A stretch of 64,000 nucleotides of DNA from Nothopassalora personata (GCA_033816765.1 CM066292.1:4340001-4404000), one strand, 5' to 3'. Shown: positions 45,545 through 57,479, counted from the first letter of the stretch. Notes: generated from the sequence alone by a model not told the origin. A program made the numbers and translations.

Positions 45545-45988
45545 GCTATAAGTAGGTATATATAAGGACCGTAAGGCTATAAGGGGATGTCGTAATATAT
45601 AGTATACCTACGATCTTCAAATCGTAGATAAACTAAAGCTTGCTTTCTTCTATAGACGCTATACGCGTCTCCTAGTATACGTATACGCGTTACGTACGGT
45701 ATACTAAGCCGGGTATAGCCGTATTATATATAAGGGTTAACTATAGGCTACCCTTATAACTACCTCCCCTTCTAGGACGAGCTACCCTTAGCTCGCGGCT
45801 TTAGGAGGTTTCTATATAAGTAATCTATCTACTTCTCGTAGATTCCGTTACTATACGACCCGCCTACGGGTCTCGTACGTATCGTTATTAGGGTATAGGT
45901 AGGTAAAGTTATAGTTACCCGGTTAACTAGTTCGAGGGTTTAAGAAGCGTACCCTCTCCCTCCTTTCCCTTCTTTTTTCTTATACTAC
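45545..45988 (-). repeat. Repeat U, reverse copy (long inverted-repeat arm)
   Basis: Its 45729-45985 part is the reverse complement of 63477-63723, and its 45545-45757 part is the reverse complement of 47123-47325. All copies are RIP-damaged, differing by scattered changes. It is probably part of an LTR or other element end. Confidence 0.7.
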
Positions 45989-46394
45989 TGTTAGGTTTAG
46001 TATAACCTAATAATATTACAAGTTAAGAAGACAAGCTCAATCGGGTTTGTTCTCGGGCCGATAGGAAGTCGAGGGAGAGTAATAAAGCAGTAGTTGTCTT
46101 AGTCTTATAAAGACTTAAGAAACAATATAGTAGAGGTTAGGTTTTAGTATATTCTAAACAGTAATATTAAATAGTAAGTTAAACGTATTAAAACTATAAG
46201 GGATTCTTAGCGTTCCTAAATATAAAGGAGATTCGTAGATCTCGGTAATTGGTCTAATTATTCTAAGCATAAGCAGTCTAATTAGTCTAAGCATAAGTAG
46301 TCTAATTACCCTAAGTCTAAGCGCTTAGGTAGGATAAGTTACGTGCTTATTTTATTGTTATAATTCTAGGGTCTATAGGAATCATTCCGTAATA
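45989..46394 (-). mobile_element. LTR of a truncated minus-strand Gypsy-like element
   Basis: Begins TGTTAGG and ends GTAATA on the plus strand, where TG..CA has become TG..TA, about 406 bp. Directly to the right lies the reverse complement of a polypurine tract (CTATCCCCTTTTT, 46395-46407), so this is the 3' LTR of a minus-oriented element. It shares a 50-base segment (near 46180-46235) with the LTR at 54939-55423. Confidence 0.6.
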
Positions 46395-46467
46395 CTATCC
46401 CCTTTTTAGCCTAGCTTCGTCCCGAAGCTTTATAAGCCGTTATTATTTCTTATAGTAATAGTTAACT

Positions 46468-46900
46468 ATGTCTTCTTCCTCCTATAAACGCCGTTAACGA
46501 CTTGCTCTAGATACTAAAATCTCTAGTATTAAAATAGCTCTATACACGAATTGTTAGAAGTCTCGATCCTCGGGCGCGGTAGTAAAGTATATCGTAGGTT
46601 CTCGGTCTAGGAAGTGTTCGGCCTATATTCGAAAAGGCTATAAGGATTATAACGTATATCTTTCTCGTCTAGAGTAGGAATGTCTTCGCGATTCGCGCGA
46701 TAAGCTTAAGCTAGAGCTTAAGAGGATTAAAGAGGAGGAGGTACGGCTAAAGATACGTAAGATCCGTCTTCGGAAATAGCTACGCTTAGCTAAGCGTCGC
46801 ACTAACGACGCCGTCGCTAAGGAGTTAGAGGAGCTCGAGGAGGAAGAGGCGCGCGAGGAGCTAGCGTCTCTTAAGTAGGCGTCGGGGGTAGAGGTATCGC
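46468..46900 (+). pseudogene. Antisense accessory ORF (Cys-rich plus coiled coil), copy 1
   Basis: The frame starts at ATG 46468 and has several TAA or TAG stops of RIP type. It shows a Cys/Tyr pattern (TNC, then RSRKCSAYIRKGYKDYNV; Tyr codons TAT/TAC likely derive from TGT/TGC Cys). A highly charged Lys/Arg/Glu/Leu coiled-coil segment follows (KLKLELKRIKEEEVRLKIRK) and then an acidic tail. It lies just inside the 3' LTR and is antisense to the minus-oriented element. Related copies occur at 51795-52822 and 60905-61390. Confidence 0.6.
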
Positions 46901-47046
46901 CTTTACTAGTTTCTTTCTCTAATATCCTAGAGATACCCGTAAATGACTAGGCGGCGCTTTCTAGGGCAGAGCCCTAGGGCGAGTCCCTAGGGGTAGAAAC
47001 TTATTAGGGTATTTATTTATAAGTTATGTCCCTGTTTCTATTAATC

Positions 47047-47119
47047 GGCTAGGTAGCTTAATAGTAGAGCGTAAGCTATCTATACTCTTAAGGTCGTAGG
47101 TTCGATTCCTACCCTAGCG
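47047..47119 (+). other. tRNA-like sequence, RIP-damaged, with A and B boxes
   Basis: Acceptor strands GGCTAGG and CCTAGCG pair at six of seven positions. The D stem GCTT/GAGC pairs, the T arm GTAGG-TTCGATT-CCTAC pairs perfectly, and GGTTCGATTCC is a perfect B box. The anticodon stem does not pair. It could be the head of a tRNA-derived SINE or a mutated tRNA gene captured between repeats. Confidence 0.45.
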
Positions 47120-47122
47120 TCG

Positions 47123-47325
47123 GCTATAAGGGTAGCCTATAGCTAACCCTTATATATAATACGGCTATACCTAGCTTAGCATACCGTACGTAACGCGTAT
47201 ACGTACACTAGGAGACGCGTATAGCGTCTATAGAAGAAAGTAAGCTTTAGTTTATCTACGATTAGAAGATCGTAGGCGTACTATACATTGCGACATCCCC
47301 TTATAGCCTTACGGCCCTTATAGTT
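47123..47325 (+). repeat. Repeat U, forward partial copy
   Basis: It is the reverse complement of 45545-45757 and shares its first 28 bases with 63696-63723. It directly precedes the gag region of the outer chromovirus, so it may be the end of that element's 5' LTR. Confidence 0.6.
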
Positions 47326-47339
47326 CTAAAGCTTCCCTT

Positions 47340-48530
47340 CGTTATAATCTATATACGCTATAGAGCCCGATCGCGACGTATATAACGGCGAGTTACCTAC
47401 GCCGCCCCTAAGCCCTAGAGCATAGTAGTAGGCGCGTCGTGTAGCCTTAGTTACGAGAAGAGAGGCCTTACGGGCTAAGATTAAAGAGTAAGAGATATAG
47501 CGGGAGATCGAGCAGCTAGAGATCTTACGCGCTATAAGCGCACCGCCTCTAGAGCGTATAGGAGGGAGGAGAGAAGATTACCTCCCTACTATAACCCCTA
47601 CCTCTATCTCTATAACTACTAACGATAATATTATAGTACGAGGCGCGGCCGTAGCGTATACGACGCGACCGCGTCTAAAAGAGCCGACGCCTTTTAGAGG
47701 GGATTCGATAAGGAAGGTAAGGGTATTCCTTCGGGAGCTCTTACTTATCTTCGCCCTCTTAGGTACTATATACGCGATAGACGAATTAAAGGTCCTATAT
47801 AGGGTTATATACCTTAGCGGAGAGGTAAGCGAGCGATAGTATACTAACTATAGCGCCGTTAACCTTGTAGGGTATATATACTAGGACTTTAAGGAGTTCT
47901 ACCGAGACGTATACGGCGATCCTATAAATCGCGTGCTTAACGTTATATTAGAGTACGAGGTTACGAGATAGAAGAATAACTAGATAGCGCAATAGTTCGC
48001 GACTAAGCTAGATGTTATAGAGGACTAGTTAGGTAACTACTCGGAAGCGTAACGTATACGGCACCTACTAGCGAAGCTTACGCCTCGCTTACGGTCCGCT
48101 ATCGTTAGCTACTATAATATCCCTACGACTAGAGAAGACCTAGTAGTCCTAGCCTTACGTATCGAAAGTACCGAGCGCCGAGGTAGTAGCGGAGGGCACG
48201 ACCGCGGGTAGTATATACGTCGTAAGCGTAAAGCTAAGGGCGTACATAAGCGGGCCGATTGCCTAAAGTAATAGAAGTAGAGTTAATTACCGGGCGCCTC
48301 GGGTGCGAGTTAGTAGCGAGACGCCGGTAGCTCGTCTTTAACTAGCTAGAAGTTAAAGGTAGAGTACTACGGCTACGGTAAGAAGGGTTACTATAAGATA
48401 GAGTACCGAAGTAGATACCTATAGAAGGACCGCGACGCGTAAGCGGTTCGTAGGTTAGAAACTATCGAGGCTTTAACTAAGAAGGGCAAATAGGGAAAAG
48501 GTAGAGGACTAGGTAAGGGTCGCTCCTAAG
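47340..48530 (+). pseudogene. Gag remnant of the outer chromovirus
   Basis: Ignoring TAG, one frame reads through a capsid-like region (PTPFRGDSIRKVRVFLRELL, then FKEFYRDVYGDP) and ends in a basic segment containing a degenerate zinc knuckle (YYGYGKKGYYKIEYRSR, where C and H residues have become Y). More than ten TAG codons make it non-functional. Confidence 0.65.
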
Positions 48531-48589
48531 TCTAAGTTTCTATATAGACCCCTTAAGGTAAGTCGATACGAGTCTAGCGCGTTACTTAC

Positions 48590-50289
48590 GAGGCGCCGTC
48601 GAGACGCGTAAGGACTTTCGCGAGGCTACGTTTCTTCTAGATAATAGTATAGATTTAAGTTTAGTGTCGTACGAGTATATACTCCGATACTAGATATAGC
48701 CTATTAGTAGTATAAAGCTTCTAAATCTAGAGTCGTATGCGTAGGACTAGGGGTATTACTACGGCGCCTATACGGTTCGCGTACGACTAGCTAACGATGT
48801 AGGAGTAGAGCGCGTAAGCGACGCTATCTACTATATAGCGCCTATAGGTAGGCCGTTAGTTATTTTAGGTAGACCCTACCGGTATCGTAATCGGATAGTA
48901 AAGGCTAATAAGGATAACTAGTAGTACTACGGTATAGAGACGCCTACGATTTAGTAGCGTAACGTACGCGAGTTCCTTAAGGATCTCGAGAGCTTAAAGT
49001 AGGTTTATGCGATAAGTGTTCGGGTTATTACTATAGTAGTATCCAAAGGAGAGGGCCCCTCGTAGCCTAAAGAATTTATAGACTTCCGAGATATATTAGC
49101 ACCTAATAAGTAGGCGAAGCGTAAGATGCCCGACGGGGTTAAGTATACGATTAATCTCGTTAAAGGAAAGAAACCCCCTTTTAAGCCGCTATACTACTAG
49201 TCCTTAACTAAGCTAGAGGCCTTAAAGGAGTACCTTACGTAAGCAATAGAGAAGGGGTAGATTAGGCGATCCGTAAGCAAGGCGGGTACGCCTATCCTAT
49301 TCGTACTAAAGAAGAATAGCACTCTTAGGCTCTATATAGATTATAGAGGCCTAAATAAGATTATAGTAAAGAACCGGTACCTACTACCCCTAATTAGTAA
49401 GACCTTAGATAGGCTATAGGGCGCTAGGCTCTTTACTATAATCGACCTATAGAATACCTACTACCGTATTTCTATTAAGCGAGGAGACGAGTAGAAGACT
49501 ACGTTTTGCACGCGATACGGTTACTACGAGTACTTAGTTATGTCTTTTAGGTTAACTAACGTACTAGCTACCTTTTAGGGGTATATTAATAAGGCCCTTA
49601 CTAGGTTAGTAGATAATATCTACGTAGTCTACCTAGATAACATCCTTATCTATAGCGTAACGCGTAAGGAGCACGTACGAGCCGTACGCGCGGTACTAGA
49701 GAGGCTACGAAAGTTCGCCCTATTTACGAACCTAAAGAAGTGTAGCTTCTTCTAGGAGAATGCCGAGTTCCTAGGATTTATCGTAAGTGTCGTAGGCGTA
49801 TCGATAGATAGGAGCCGGGTAGCCGTAATCGAGGAATAGCCTATACCTACGAGTTTTTATAAGCTTTAATCCTTCCTAGGATTCTATAACTTCTATAGGC
49901 GTTTTATCGAAGGGTACTCGAGGATTACGAAGCTATTAATAGACCTACTAAAGGGATATAAGAATAGTAAGAAGTAAGGGCCTCTTATATAGTCCGCTTA
50001 CGAGGAGTAAGCGTTCTAACGGCTAAAAGCTAGGTTCCTCGGAGTACCTATCCTAAGGCACTTCGATCCTTCGTTACGTACAAGGGTTAAAACGGATACC
50101 TTAGGCTTTACGATTATAGGCATTATCTCTTAGTTATTTAGGACTAAGTAGCATCTAATTACATTCTATTCTCGTAAGATAATACCTACCGAGTGTAATT
50201 ATAAGACCTATAACTAAGAGCTACTAGTAGTAGTATAGGCATTTAAGTATTAGCAACCGTACCTCGAAGGCGCATCGTATACGGTTTAG
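48590..50289 (+). pseudogene. Pol remnant, part 1: protease, reverse transcriptase, RNase H start
   Basis: The reverse transcriptase is clear: [26 protein letters not shown], then YLDNILIYS where the family has YLDD. The second catalytic Asp codon (GAC) reads AAC, the TpG-to-TpA change expected from RIP. The RNase H start (LRTRVKTDTLGFTIIG, HLITFYSRK, YNXELLVVV) runs to 50289, where the gag-only element is inserted. Many TAG stops. Confidence 0.75.
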
Positions 50290-50606
50290 TGTTACGGTTT
50301 AATTCGTAGAGAACCTACGACTACTCATTTAGCGAAACGGAGCGCTAAGGAAGACGACGGAGCCGATCTATTTCGGTACGACCGGTCTAATCGGACTACT
50401 CGTAATTAATCTACTTAGTCTAATTAGTTACGCTAAGACATAGTACTATATAGACGACGCTTCTTTACGAGTAGATAGGAGCCTCGTACTTAACTCATTT
50501 TAAGTATACACTATATACTGTTTAGGACTACTACCTTCTTAACGAGTCTAAGATATCTCTATAAAGATCTAAGTCTAGTTAGGATAACGTATAGCGGTTC
50601 CTAACA
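50290..50606 (+). repeat. Left LTR of the gag-only element
   Basis: 317 bp, same length as the right copy at 52854-53170, with only scattered RIP-type differences. Confidence 0.92.
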
Positions 50607-50804
50607 ACTTTAAGCACTACTACTAGGGCTCTTTACATATATCTAGGAGAGACGCTACCCGGAGTCCGTTACGATAATAGCTATAGTTAACTAGTATTAC
50701 GGAACGAATAAGCGAAATATCGATTACTAGAAGCGGAAAACGATTAATACCCTCTATAAGCTCGAATAGTATACACGAGTACACTAAGGCACCTAAAGTG
50801 TCGC

Positions 50805-51600
50805 TACCGGAGACGTTCGATAGAATATAAGGGAAGCTAGAGGCTTTTTAGCTATAGGTTTAGCTATACCTCTACTTTAACGCCTAGCAGTTTAATAGCG
50901 AGACCTCTAAGGTCTTATACGCCGTATCCTTCCTAAGGGGTAGGGTAGCCCGAGGATTCCAACTATATCTTAAAGACTAGCTTAATAACTAGGACGAAGG
51001 AGATAATCCGAAGACGGAAACCCGGAAGATATTTACCGACTATAATAAGTTCGAGATTAAACTAAACGACCTATACGGGATACCTAACGAAGAGGTTTAT
51101 GCCAATAGATATATCCGATAACTCCGATAAAACACCTTAGTTACGGTTTATGCCTCTAAGTTCTAAGGATATGCCACCGACCTCGAGTAGAACGACGTAG
51201 CGTTTCGTTCCTAGTTTGACCTAGGCCTAAAGGACAACGTTAAGGCCGAATTATCTCGAAACTCTAGCCTTACTAGCTTAGCCGCGATAGTTAAGGCTAT
51301 AAAGGAAATCGACGAGAGACTCTAGGAGCTAAAGTACGACCGATTCGTATAGCCTAGATTCTAGAGACCCGCGAGAAGCGGAAGAGGGGGCTTTAAAGCT
51401 AGGAGTTATAACCCTAATTACGGAGACCTAATAGAATTAGACGCTACGGAAAGGCGCGGACGAAGCAAGTAGTTAATAAGAGATCTAACTTGCTATATAT
51501 ATAGAAAGAAAGGCTACTATACTAGAGACTGTCCAAAGAAGAATATTATTAGCCGCGAGTTTAACGTTATAGATCGGGCAATAACGATATACTAGGAATG
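50805..51600 (+). pseudogene. Gag remnant of the gag-only element
   Basis: A frame with TAG stops reads through a retrotransposon capsid (KIFTDYNKFEIKLNDLYG, NTLVTVYASKF, DVAFRSXFDLGLKDNVKAEL) and a zinc knuckle in which Cys and His have partly become Tyr (CYIYRKKGYYTRDCPKKN). Typical Gypsy Gag layout. Confidence 0.7.
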
Positions 51601-51953
51601 CGAGAACTTCTTCTCGAAATCTGCCTAGTAGAAATAACCTAACGATAAGGTATTAAACGGCGGCTTCTTAATTTAATAGCCTAGGACATAGAAGTTAACA
51701 TAACGATATAGAAAACACGACTATTAGATAACGACTTACGATAATCTAAAGGAACTAACGTTATCGAAGGGAACAAAACCCTAGTAACCCGGAAACAATA
51801 GGTTCTAGTTTAGGGGAGAGAGCTCTAGGGGATCGTCGATAGAGAAAGAGTTGCTAGGGGCCTCTACGCTAAGAGATTCCTCGACCGAGAGTAGGGCGTC
51901 CTCGACCGCTACTGCCTCTTCGGCCTCGACGACTTTATTAGTAACCGCCTCTT

Positions 51954-52435
51954 TGTTATTATCTCGTTCTAGGGCTAGTCTTAAAAGAGAGATAAGTTAA
52001 GTCACGTGGCGGTATTCTTTAGAGAGGCTAAAGTAAGCTAAGCGAAGATGAATGATAGGAATAAGAGTTATATTCCAATTAGTAAGATAGTAACATAAGT
52101 TAAACGCATTAGAACTATAAGAGTTTCTAGCGTTCCTAAATATAAGGAGACATTACTAGTCTTAGTCTCGAATCACTAAGTCGCTAGTAAGCGAGTAATC
52201 TCGAATCACTAAGTCGCTAGTAAGCGAGTAATCTCGAATTACTAAGTCGCTAGTGAGCGAGTAATCTCGAATTACTAAGTCGCTAGTGAGCGAGTAATCT
52301 CGAATTACTAAGTCGCTAGTGAGCGAGTAATCTCGAATTACCAAGTCGCTAGTAAGCGAGTAATCCCGTGCGGCGCACGTGGTTTCTATAGCTAATAGTT
52401 AGGCGTGCCGTCGTGGCTTAACCCGGACTGTAATA
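51954..52435 (-). mobile_element. Solo LTR, minus orientation
   Basis: TGTTATT..GTAATA, 482 bp, flanked by CTCTT (51949-51953 and 52436-52440). Its left 180 bases are the reverse complement of the 3' part of the LTR at 54939-55423, while the middle and right differ and hold a 33-bp tandem repeat. It is therefore a variant of that LTR family. Confidence 0.85.
52167..52364. repeat. 33-bp tandem repeat, six copies, each with a hairpin
   Basis: Units start at 52167, 52200, 52233, 52266, 52299 and 52332. Each contains TCGCTAGTAAGCGA (or TCGCTAGTGAGCGA), an inverted repeat TCGCT/AGCGA with a 4-base loop. Because 33 is divisible by three it creates a spurious open frame on the minus strand. Confidence 0.95.
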
Positions 52436-52853
52436 CTCTTCTATTTGACCCTTAACCTACGAGAGCTGCTTCCGGAGACGCACTTTCTTCGAACGACGAG
52501 AAGCTAGGAGGGACGATAACTCGGAGAACTTATAAAACAGCTCCGCCTCCTCCTCTTCCGCCTTAACGAGTTCGCGACGGAGCTTATTATAGGACTTCCG
52601 TAGCTTTATCTACTAGGGATTCGAGATAGTTACGTCGTAGCCCGCGTATCCTTTACGGACATACTCGGAATAACAACCGGAGCGAGAATAAACGATACAT
52701 TTCAGCTTAGGAGAGTCCTTCTTAGGACGAGCGTTCTAATAGGCGGCATAGGGAGCTATTTCGATACCGTATTATGCGATTTCCTAGGAAAGATTAATTT
52801 TACGAAGAGTGTAAGAAGTCATCTTTAGTGAAGCTAAGCTAGAAGGGGGATAG

Positions 52854-53170
52854 TGTTACGGTTTAATTCGTAGAGAACCTACGACTACTTATTTAGCGAA
52901 ACGGAGCGCTAAGGAAGACGACGGAGCCGATCTGTTTCGGTACGACCGGTCTAATCGGACTACTCGTAATTAATCTACTTAGTCTAATTAGGTACGCTAA
53001 GACATAGTACTATATAGACGACGCTTCTTTACGAGTAGATAGGAGCCTCGTGCTTAACTCATTTTAAGTATATACTATATACTATTTAGGACTACTACCT
53101 TCTTAACGAGTCTAAGACATCTCTATAAAGATCTAAACCTAGTTAGGATAACGTATAGCGGTTCCTAACA
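52854..53170 (+). repeat. Right LTR of the gag-only element
   Basis: 317 bp, followed by the target duplication TTTAG; see the left LTR at 50290. Confidence 0.92.
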
Positions 53171-54938
53171 TTTAGGTACTAGTTGACTATACGAACCTAT
53201 AGGGTTTTATAATAGTAAAGTAGCTAAACGGGAGGTAAGCTCAATAGGCGACGTTTCTATAATCTTTCGACTTCGTAGTAGAGTATAGGTCGGGGAAGAG
53301 TAACCTAGCCGATACGCTATCGCGACGTAGTAACTACGTACGCGTAGCGTAGTAGACGTCGAACTTGCTTCCTACGCTATAAAGTAAGCTATCTTTCTAG
53401 AAGGAATCCCTATTAAGAGAGGACGAGCCTATAGTAAGGCGCGTAACCGCTATCTACGAGAAGATATAGGATAAGGCGACGATAATAGCAGTAGGAGCCT
53501 ACGAGCCGTAGGGGACCCGATCGCTACTAGTAAGAGTGTATGCTATAATAATATAGGGCGGCCTAGGTAAACTACTTACACTACTAATAAAAATCGTATA
53601 GGGGAGAGACGATAGGTGCGTCGTATACTTATTGTAGGCGCCTAGCGAAGGGGACGCTAAGGACTAGTATATAAAAGACGGGTTAGTCTATCGCGGGAAC
53701 GCGATTATAGTACCCGAAGACTATATAGTAAGAGTATAGCTACTCTATATATATTATAACGACCTACTAGTAGGGCACTTTAGTAAGGTAAAGACTAAAG
53801 AGCTACTACGACGTTATTACTAGTAGGAATTACTTAGTAAGGATGTAAGGGAGTATACTAGAAACTATAGGGCTTATTAGACCTCGAAGGCGAGGCGCTA
53901 TTAACCCTACGGCGAGCTATAGCTACTACCTAGGCTAAACGGTCTATGGTAGAAAATTACTATAGATTTCATTATAGACCTACCGCTAAGTAAGCGAGGA
54001 GAATACGTATATAATACGATCCTAGTAATCGTCGACCGCTATTCTAAAATAAACTTATACATTCCTACGACTAAGATATATATAGCGGCGGAGCTTACGA
54101 GGATCTTACGAGACAAAGTCGTACGGCATTATAGTGTACTAGCGGGTATAGTAAGTAACCGCGGGTTAGTGTTTACGAGTAAGTTCTAGAGCAACTTCTA
54201 CTTCGAGGCGTAGGTAAAGCGTAAGCTATCTATAGCTTTCTACCCTTAGACTAACGGTTAGACTAAGAGGGTAAACTAAACCTTAGAATAGTACCTTTGT
54301 TATTACTATAGCGAGAACTAGATAGAGTAGGCTAAGTAGCTAGCTATTACTAAATTCGCATGTAATAATAGCGTCTACCCTACGCTACGTATAAGCCTAT
54401 TTGAGATAGCGTATAGTTAGAGACCTAAGATTGCCCTAATACCTATAGGATCTCGAGGCGAGATCCGGGAAGGGGAGGTACTAGTAGCGGTAGACTTAGT
54501 TAACCGTATACGAGAGATACGCGCTACGCTTACGAAGCGTTAGGAAATCGCAGTAGCCGATTAGACTCGCTACTATAATAAGACTTATAAGGCTAAGAGC
54601 TATCGCGTAGGTAACATAGTCTTATTATCTACGAAGAACCTAAGGTTAGCATTACCGAAGAAGAAGATAGGTCCGAAGTTTATTAGACCGTACCGCATTA
54701 TCGACGCTATCGGTTTATAGGCGTACCGCCGGGTTCTACTAGCTAACTTAAGAATTTATAATATATTCTATATATCCCTCCTCGAGCCGTACGCGGGTAG
54801 TGAGAAGGATAGAGGCACTATAGCCCTCGCTAATAAGGACGGGGAATATAAAGTAGAGGCAGTACTAGGAAAGCGTAAGTATAAGGGTAAAGTGTAGTAC
54901 CTAGTACGATAGAAGGGCTAGCTAGAAGAGTATAATAG
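53171..54938 (+). pseudogene. Pol remnant, part 2: RNase H end, integrase, start of chromodomain
   Basis: The frame resumes after the TTTAG duplication with the RNase H end (LTIRTYRVL; FYNLSTS) and continues into integrase (WXKITIDFIIDLPLSKRGEY, IVDRYSKINLYIPTT, YSVLAGIVSNRGLVFTSKF). It then reaches a chromodomain start (VEAVLGKRKYKGKVXYLVR) that is cut at 54938 by the second chromovirus. The integrase second Asp position reads Asn (SNRG for SDRG), also a RIP-type change. Confidence 0.75.
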
Positions 54939-55423
54939 TGTTACGGGTTAGATTGAGCTAATGCTTAGCGACTAATTAGAGCCTCTACAGTTAAGTAGAC
55001 GCAACCATAGCCGGAAAGACACAGCTACCGTAGAGTGATCTATTGCTCTATATAATCTATAAAATAGATTAACAGATTAGAATAGAGCACGACACTAATT
55101 GATCTATTGCTCTATATAATCTAAAAAGTAGATTAATAGATTAGAACAGAGCACGACACTAATTGATCTATTACTCTATATTATCTAAAAAGCAGATTAA
55201 TAGATTAGAGCAGATTAATAATAATTTCCTTTATATTTAGGAACGCTAAGAATCCCTTATAGCTTCGATGCGTTCAACTTATGTTACTATCTCACTAATT
55301 GGAATACAACTCTTATTTCTATTATTTATCTTCGCTTAGCTTACTTTAGCCTCTCTAAAGAATACCGCTACGTGACTTAACTTATCTCTCCTTTAAGACT
55401 AGCCCTAGAACGAGACAATAACA
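54939..55423 (+). repeat. Left LTR of the second chromovirus, with 64-bp internal repeats
   Basis: 485 bp. Contains about 2.9 copies of a 64-bp unit (from 55037) built around GATCTATTGCTCTATATAAT; the same array starts at about 61555 in the right LTR. Confidence 0.92.
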
Positions 55424-55559
55424 CTTTAAACGCCCTTAGGATAAGCGCTACTTAAGCAGCTAGTAGGGGAACACCCGCCCCTAGCGAAGTAGGAAGCATC
55501 CGCCGTGCGCTACTACAATAGACCACTACGAAGGACGATGAGTCTAATAACGATAACGA

Positions 55560-56460
55560 GCCTACTCTAAGGAAGAACGACGTTAAGGCTGCTAAGCTAG
55601 ACCTCTTCTATAGAGACAGGGCTAAGTTCGACGACTAGATTAATTAGATGGATATATATCTTATGTTTAACCTAGTCGATGCCGATAAAAGAACTATCTT
55701 CGCTATTACGTACCTTCGCGGAAGTGCGTAGAACTAGATTAAACCTTACCTTAAGGAATATCTTAAAGGTATAGGACGATTAGACCCTACCGGAATGTTT
55801 AGGAGCTATACCCTCTTTAAAGATAAGATAAAGTTAATCTTTAGAACCTCGAACGAAGTCCAATAGGCTATACGAATTATTCAACATCTAAAACAGAAGA
55901 CGTCTACTTTAGAGTATGCCGCCAAATTCGAAGAATACGGACAAATTACCGGATAGGACTAGACGGCGTTAATGACTATGTTCCGACGTAGACTTAAGGA
56001 CTCCGTTAAGGACGAGTTAATAAGACACGGGGGACGGATTACTAACCTCGAAGAGCTAATAAAGGCGTCGATTAATATCGATAACTAGCTCTAGGAACGA
56101 CACTAGGAAAACAAATACGACTCTAAAGTAGGAGGAATAGTAGGATACGCTCCGGACCGCAGACCCTTAGGAGGATACGTTACGAAGGGAGAATTCTCAC
56201 GATAAAGCCAGCCCTACTATAGACTATAGCTAATAGAACTAGACGTTACCTAACGAGGACGGAGGATTGATAAGAGTAGGGGCTACGGAAAGCCCTTTAA
56301 AGGAAAAGGAAAACTTACATACTATGCCTATAGTAAGGAAGGCTACATAGCGCGGGATTACCGCGGTAAAAATATAGTGCGCCGCGAGCAGTTTAATATA
56401 ATGCAACTAAAGGTAGGCAAATCTAGGAGTAGTGTTAGACCCCGATAATTTAACTATACC
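55560..56460 (+). pseudogene. Gag remnant of the second chromovirus
   Basis: Capsid-type frame: KLDLFYRDRAKFDDXIN, AITYLRGSA, LKQKTSTLEYAAKFEEYGQI, MFRRRLKDSVKDEL. A degenerate zinc knuckle follows at about 56325 (CYAYSKEGYIARDYRGKN). Interrupted by TAG codons. Confidence 0.75.
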
Positions 56461-57479
56461 TAGAGAGTAGAGGAGAATGATAGCAACCAGGTTACGACGC
56501 CTCTCCTAGACCCCTTATAAGGACGAGGAGGATACTATGTTTAACAACATACACTACTACGAAATAACTAACAATTAAAGACTATTAGATTGTTTAGCAT
56601 AATAGCACGAGGAGTTAACTATAAAGTTAAGAAGGAATCTCGACACGGTTACGGAAGCCTTTACTAGCGATTCTATTACTAGGACTCGTGTTAAACCTAC
56701 TACGACGCTAAGTCGGGCGTAGGGTACTAGCTACGATAACTAGTAGGAACCCTAGGAGCTTAGTACGGACAAAATAAGCTCTAAGAAGTAGACATAGACG
56801 AATCTTACTTCGATAACGACAATAAAGAAAACTAGAATCTAGAATAGAACGGACGCTAGTTACTAGCACTAGAATAATAAATAAACGAACTAGATACTAT
56901 CAAAGAAGATTACGTACCGGAGGAGTTAAGCGAGGACTTATCTAAAGAAGAAGAGAGCGACACCGACGACGAAAACGAAGTATACACATTTACGGTAGAT
57001 GCGCTAAAGAAACTCTATAAGTTAATTATCTACCTCTAACGAAGGCACGAAGAATTCCTACTAAAGTTCTTAGGGAAACGATACCTAAACCCTAACGAAT
57101 TCGATAAGACACTCGACATAATAAGGGGCATAGTATAGGGCTACCTAACTATAAACAATACTAAGAACTTAGCTAGAGCGGTCATCGAACGACTACCTAT
57201 AGGAAGCCGAATAACGGATACCGGATACCTAATACCGGTAGGAACTTTCGTCTTAAACGAACTACGAATAGTAGTATAGTATATACGGGCTCTCTACTTA
57301 GAATCGTAGAAGATCTAGGAACGTAATAGACTATAAGTGTAGACATAGGGCAACGGGCTATAGGTTCTAGCCGAAGCCTCTAGGCACGAAGTACAGCAAA
57401 CTACATACCATTCGGGAAAAGGATTAGCTCCCTAGGAATAAGCGACTAAAGGGAGTTGTATAACACTTAGGCTTACGCA

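Larger units (their letters stand above)
51795..52822 (-). pseudogene. Antisense accessory ORF (Cys-rich plus coiled coil), copy 2
   Basis: Starts at ATG 52822 on the minus strand. It carries the Cys/Tyr pattern (KCIVYSRSGCYSEYVRKGY, AGYDV), a Glu/Lys/Arg coiled coil (KLRRELVKAEEEEAELFYKF) and an acidic tail (EAEEAVAVEDALLSVEESL). The solo LTR at 51954-52435 interrupts it, and the frame continues exactly across the 5-bp target duplication. Several TAG stops. It has the same position and orientation as the copies in two other elements. Confidence 0.65.
50290..53170 (+). mobile_element. Gag-only (non-autonomous) LTR retrotransposon
   Basis: Two 317-bp LTRs (50290-50606 and 52854-53170), both TGTTACGG..CCTAACA, are nearly identical. 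The target duplication TTTAG flanks it (50285-50289 and 53171-53175). A polypurine tract (GAAGGGGGA) precedes the right LTR. The interior holds a gag remnant and an antisense accessory ORF but no protease, reverse transcriptase or integrase. It would have depended on another element's enzymes. Confidence 0.9.

Noticed and set aside
52162..52344. 60-codon minus-strand frame of a repeating 11-residue peptide
   Set aside because: It is the 33-bp tandem repeat of the solo LTR read in frame; no gene features.
52167..52364. CRISPR-like array (regular repeats with hairpins)
   Set aside because: Units are contiguous with no unique spacers, and the setting is a fungal LTR.
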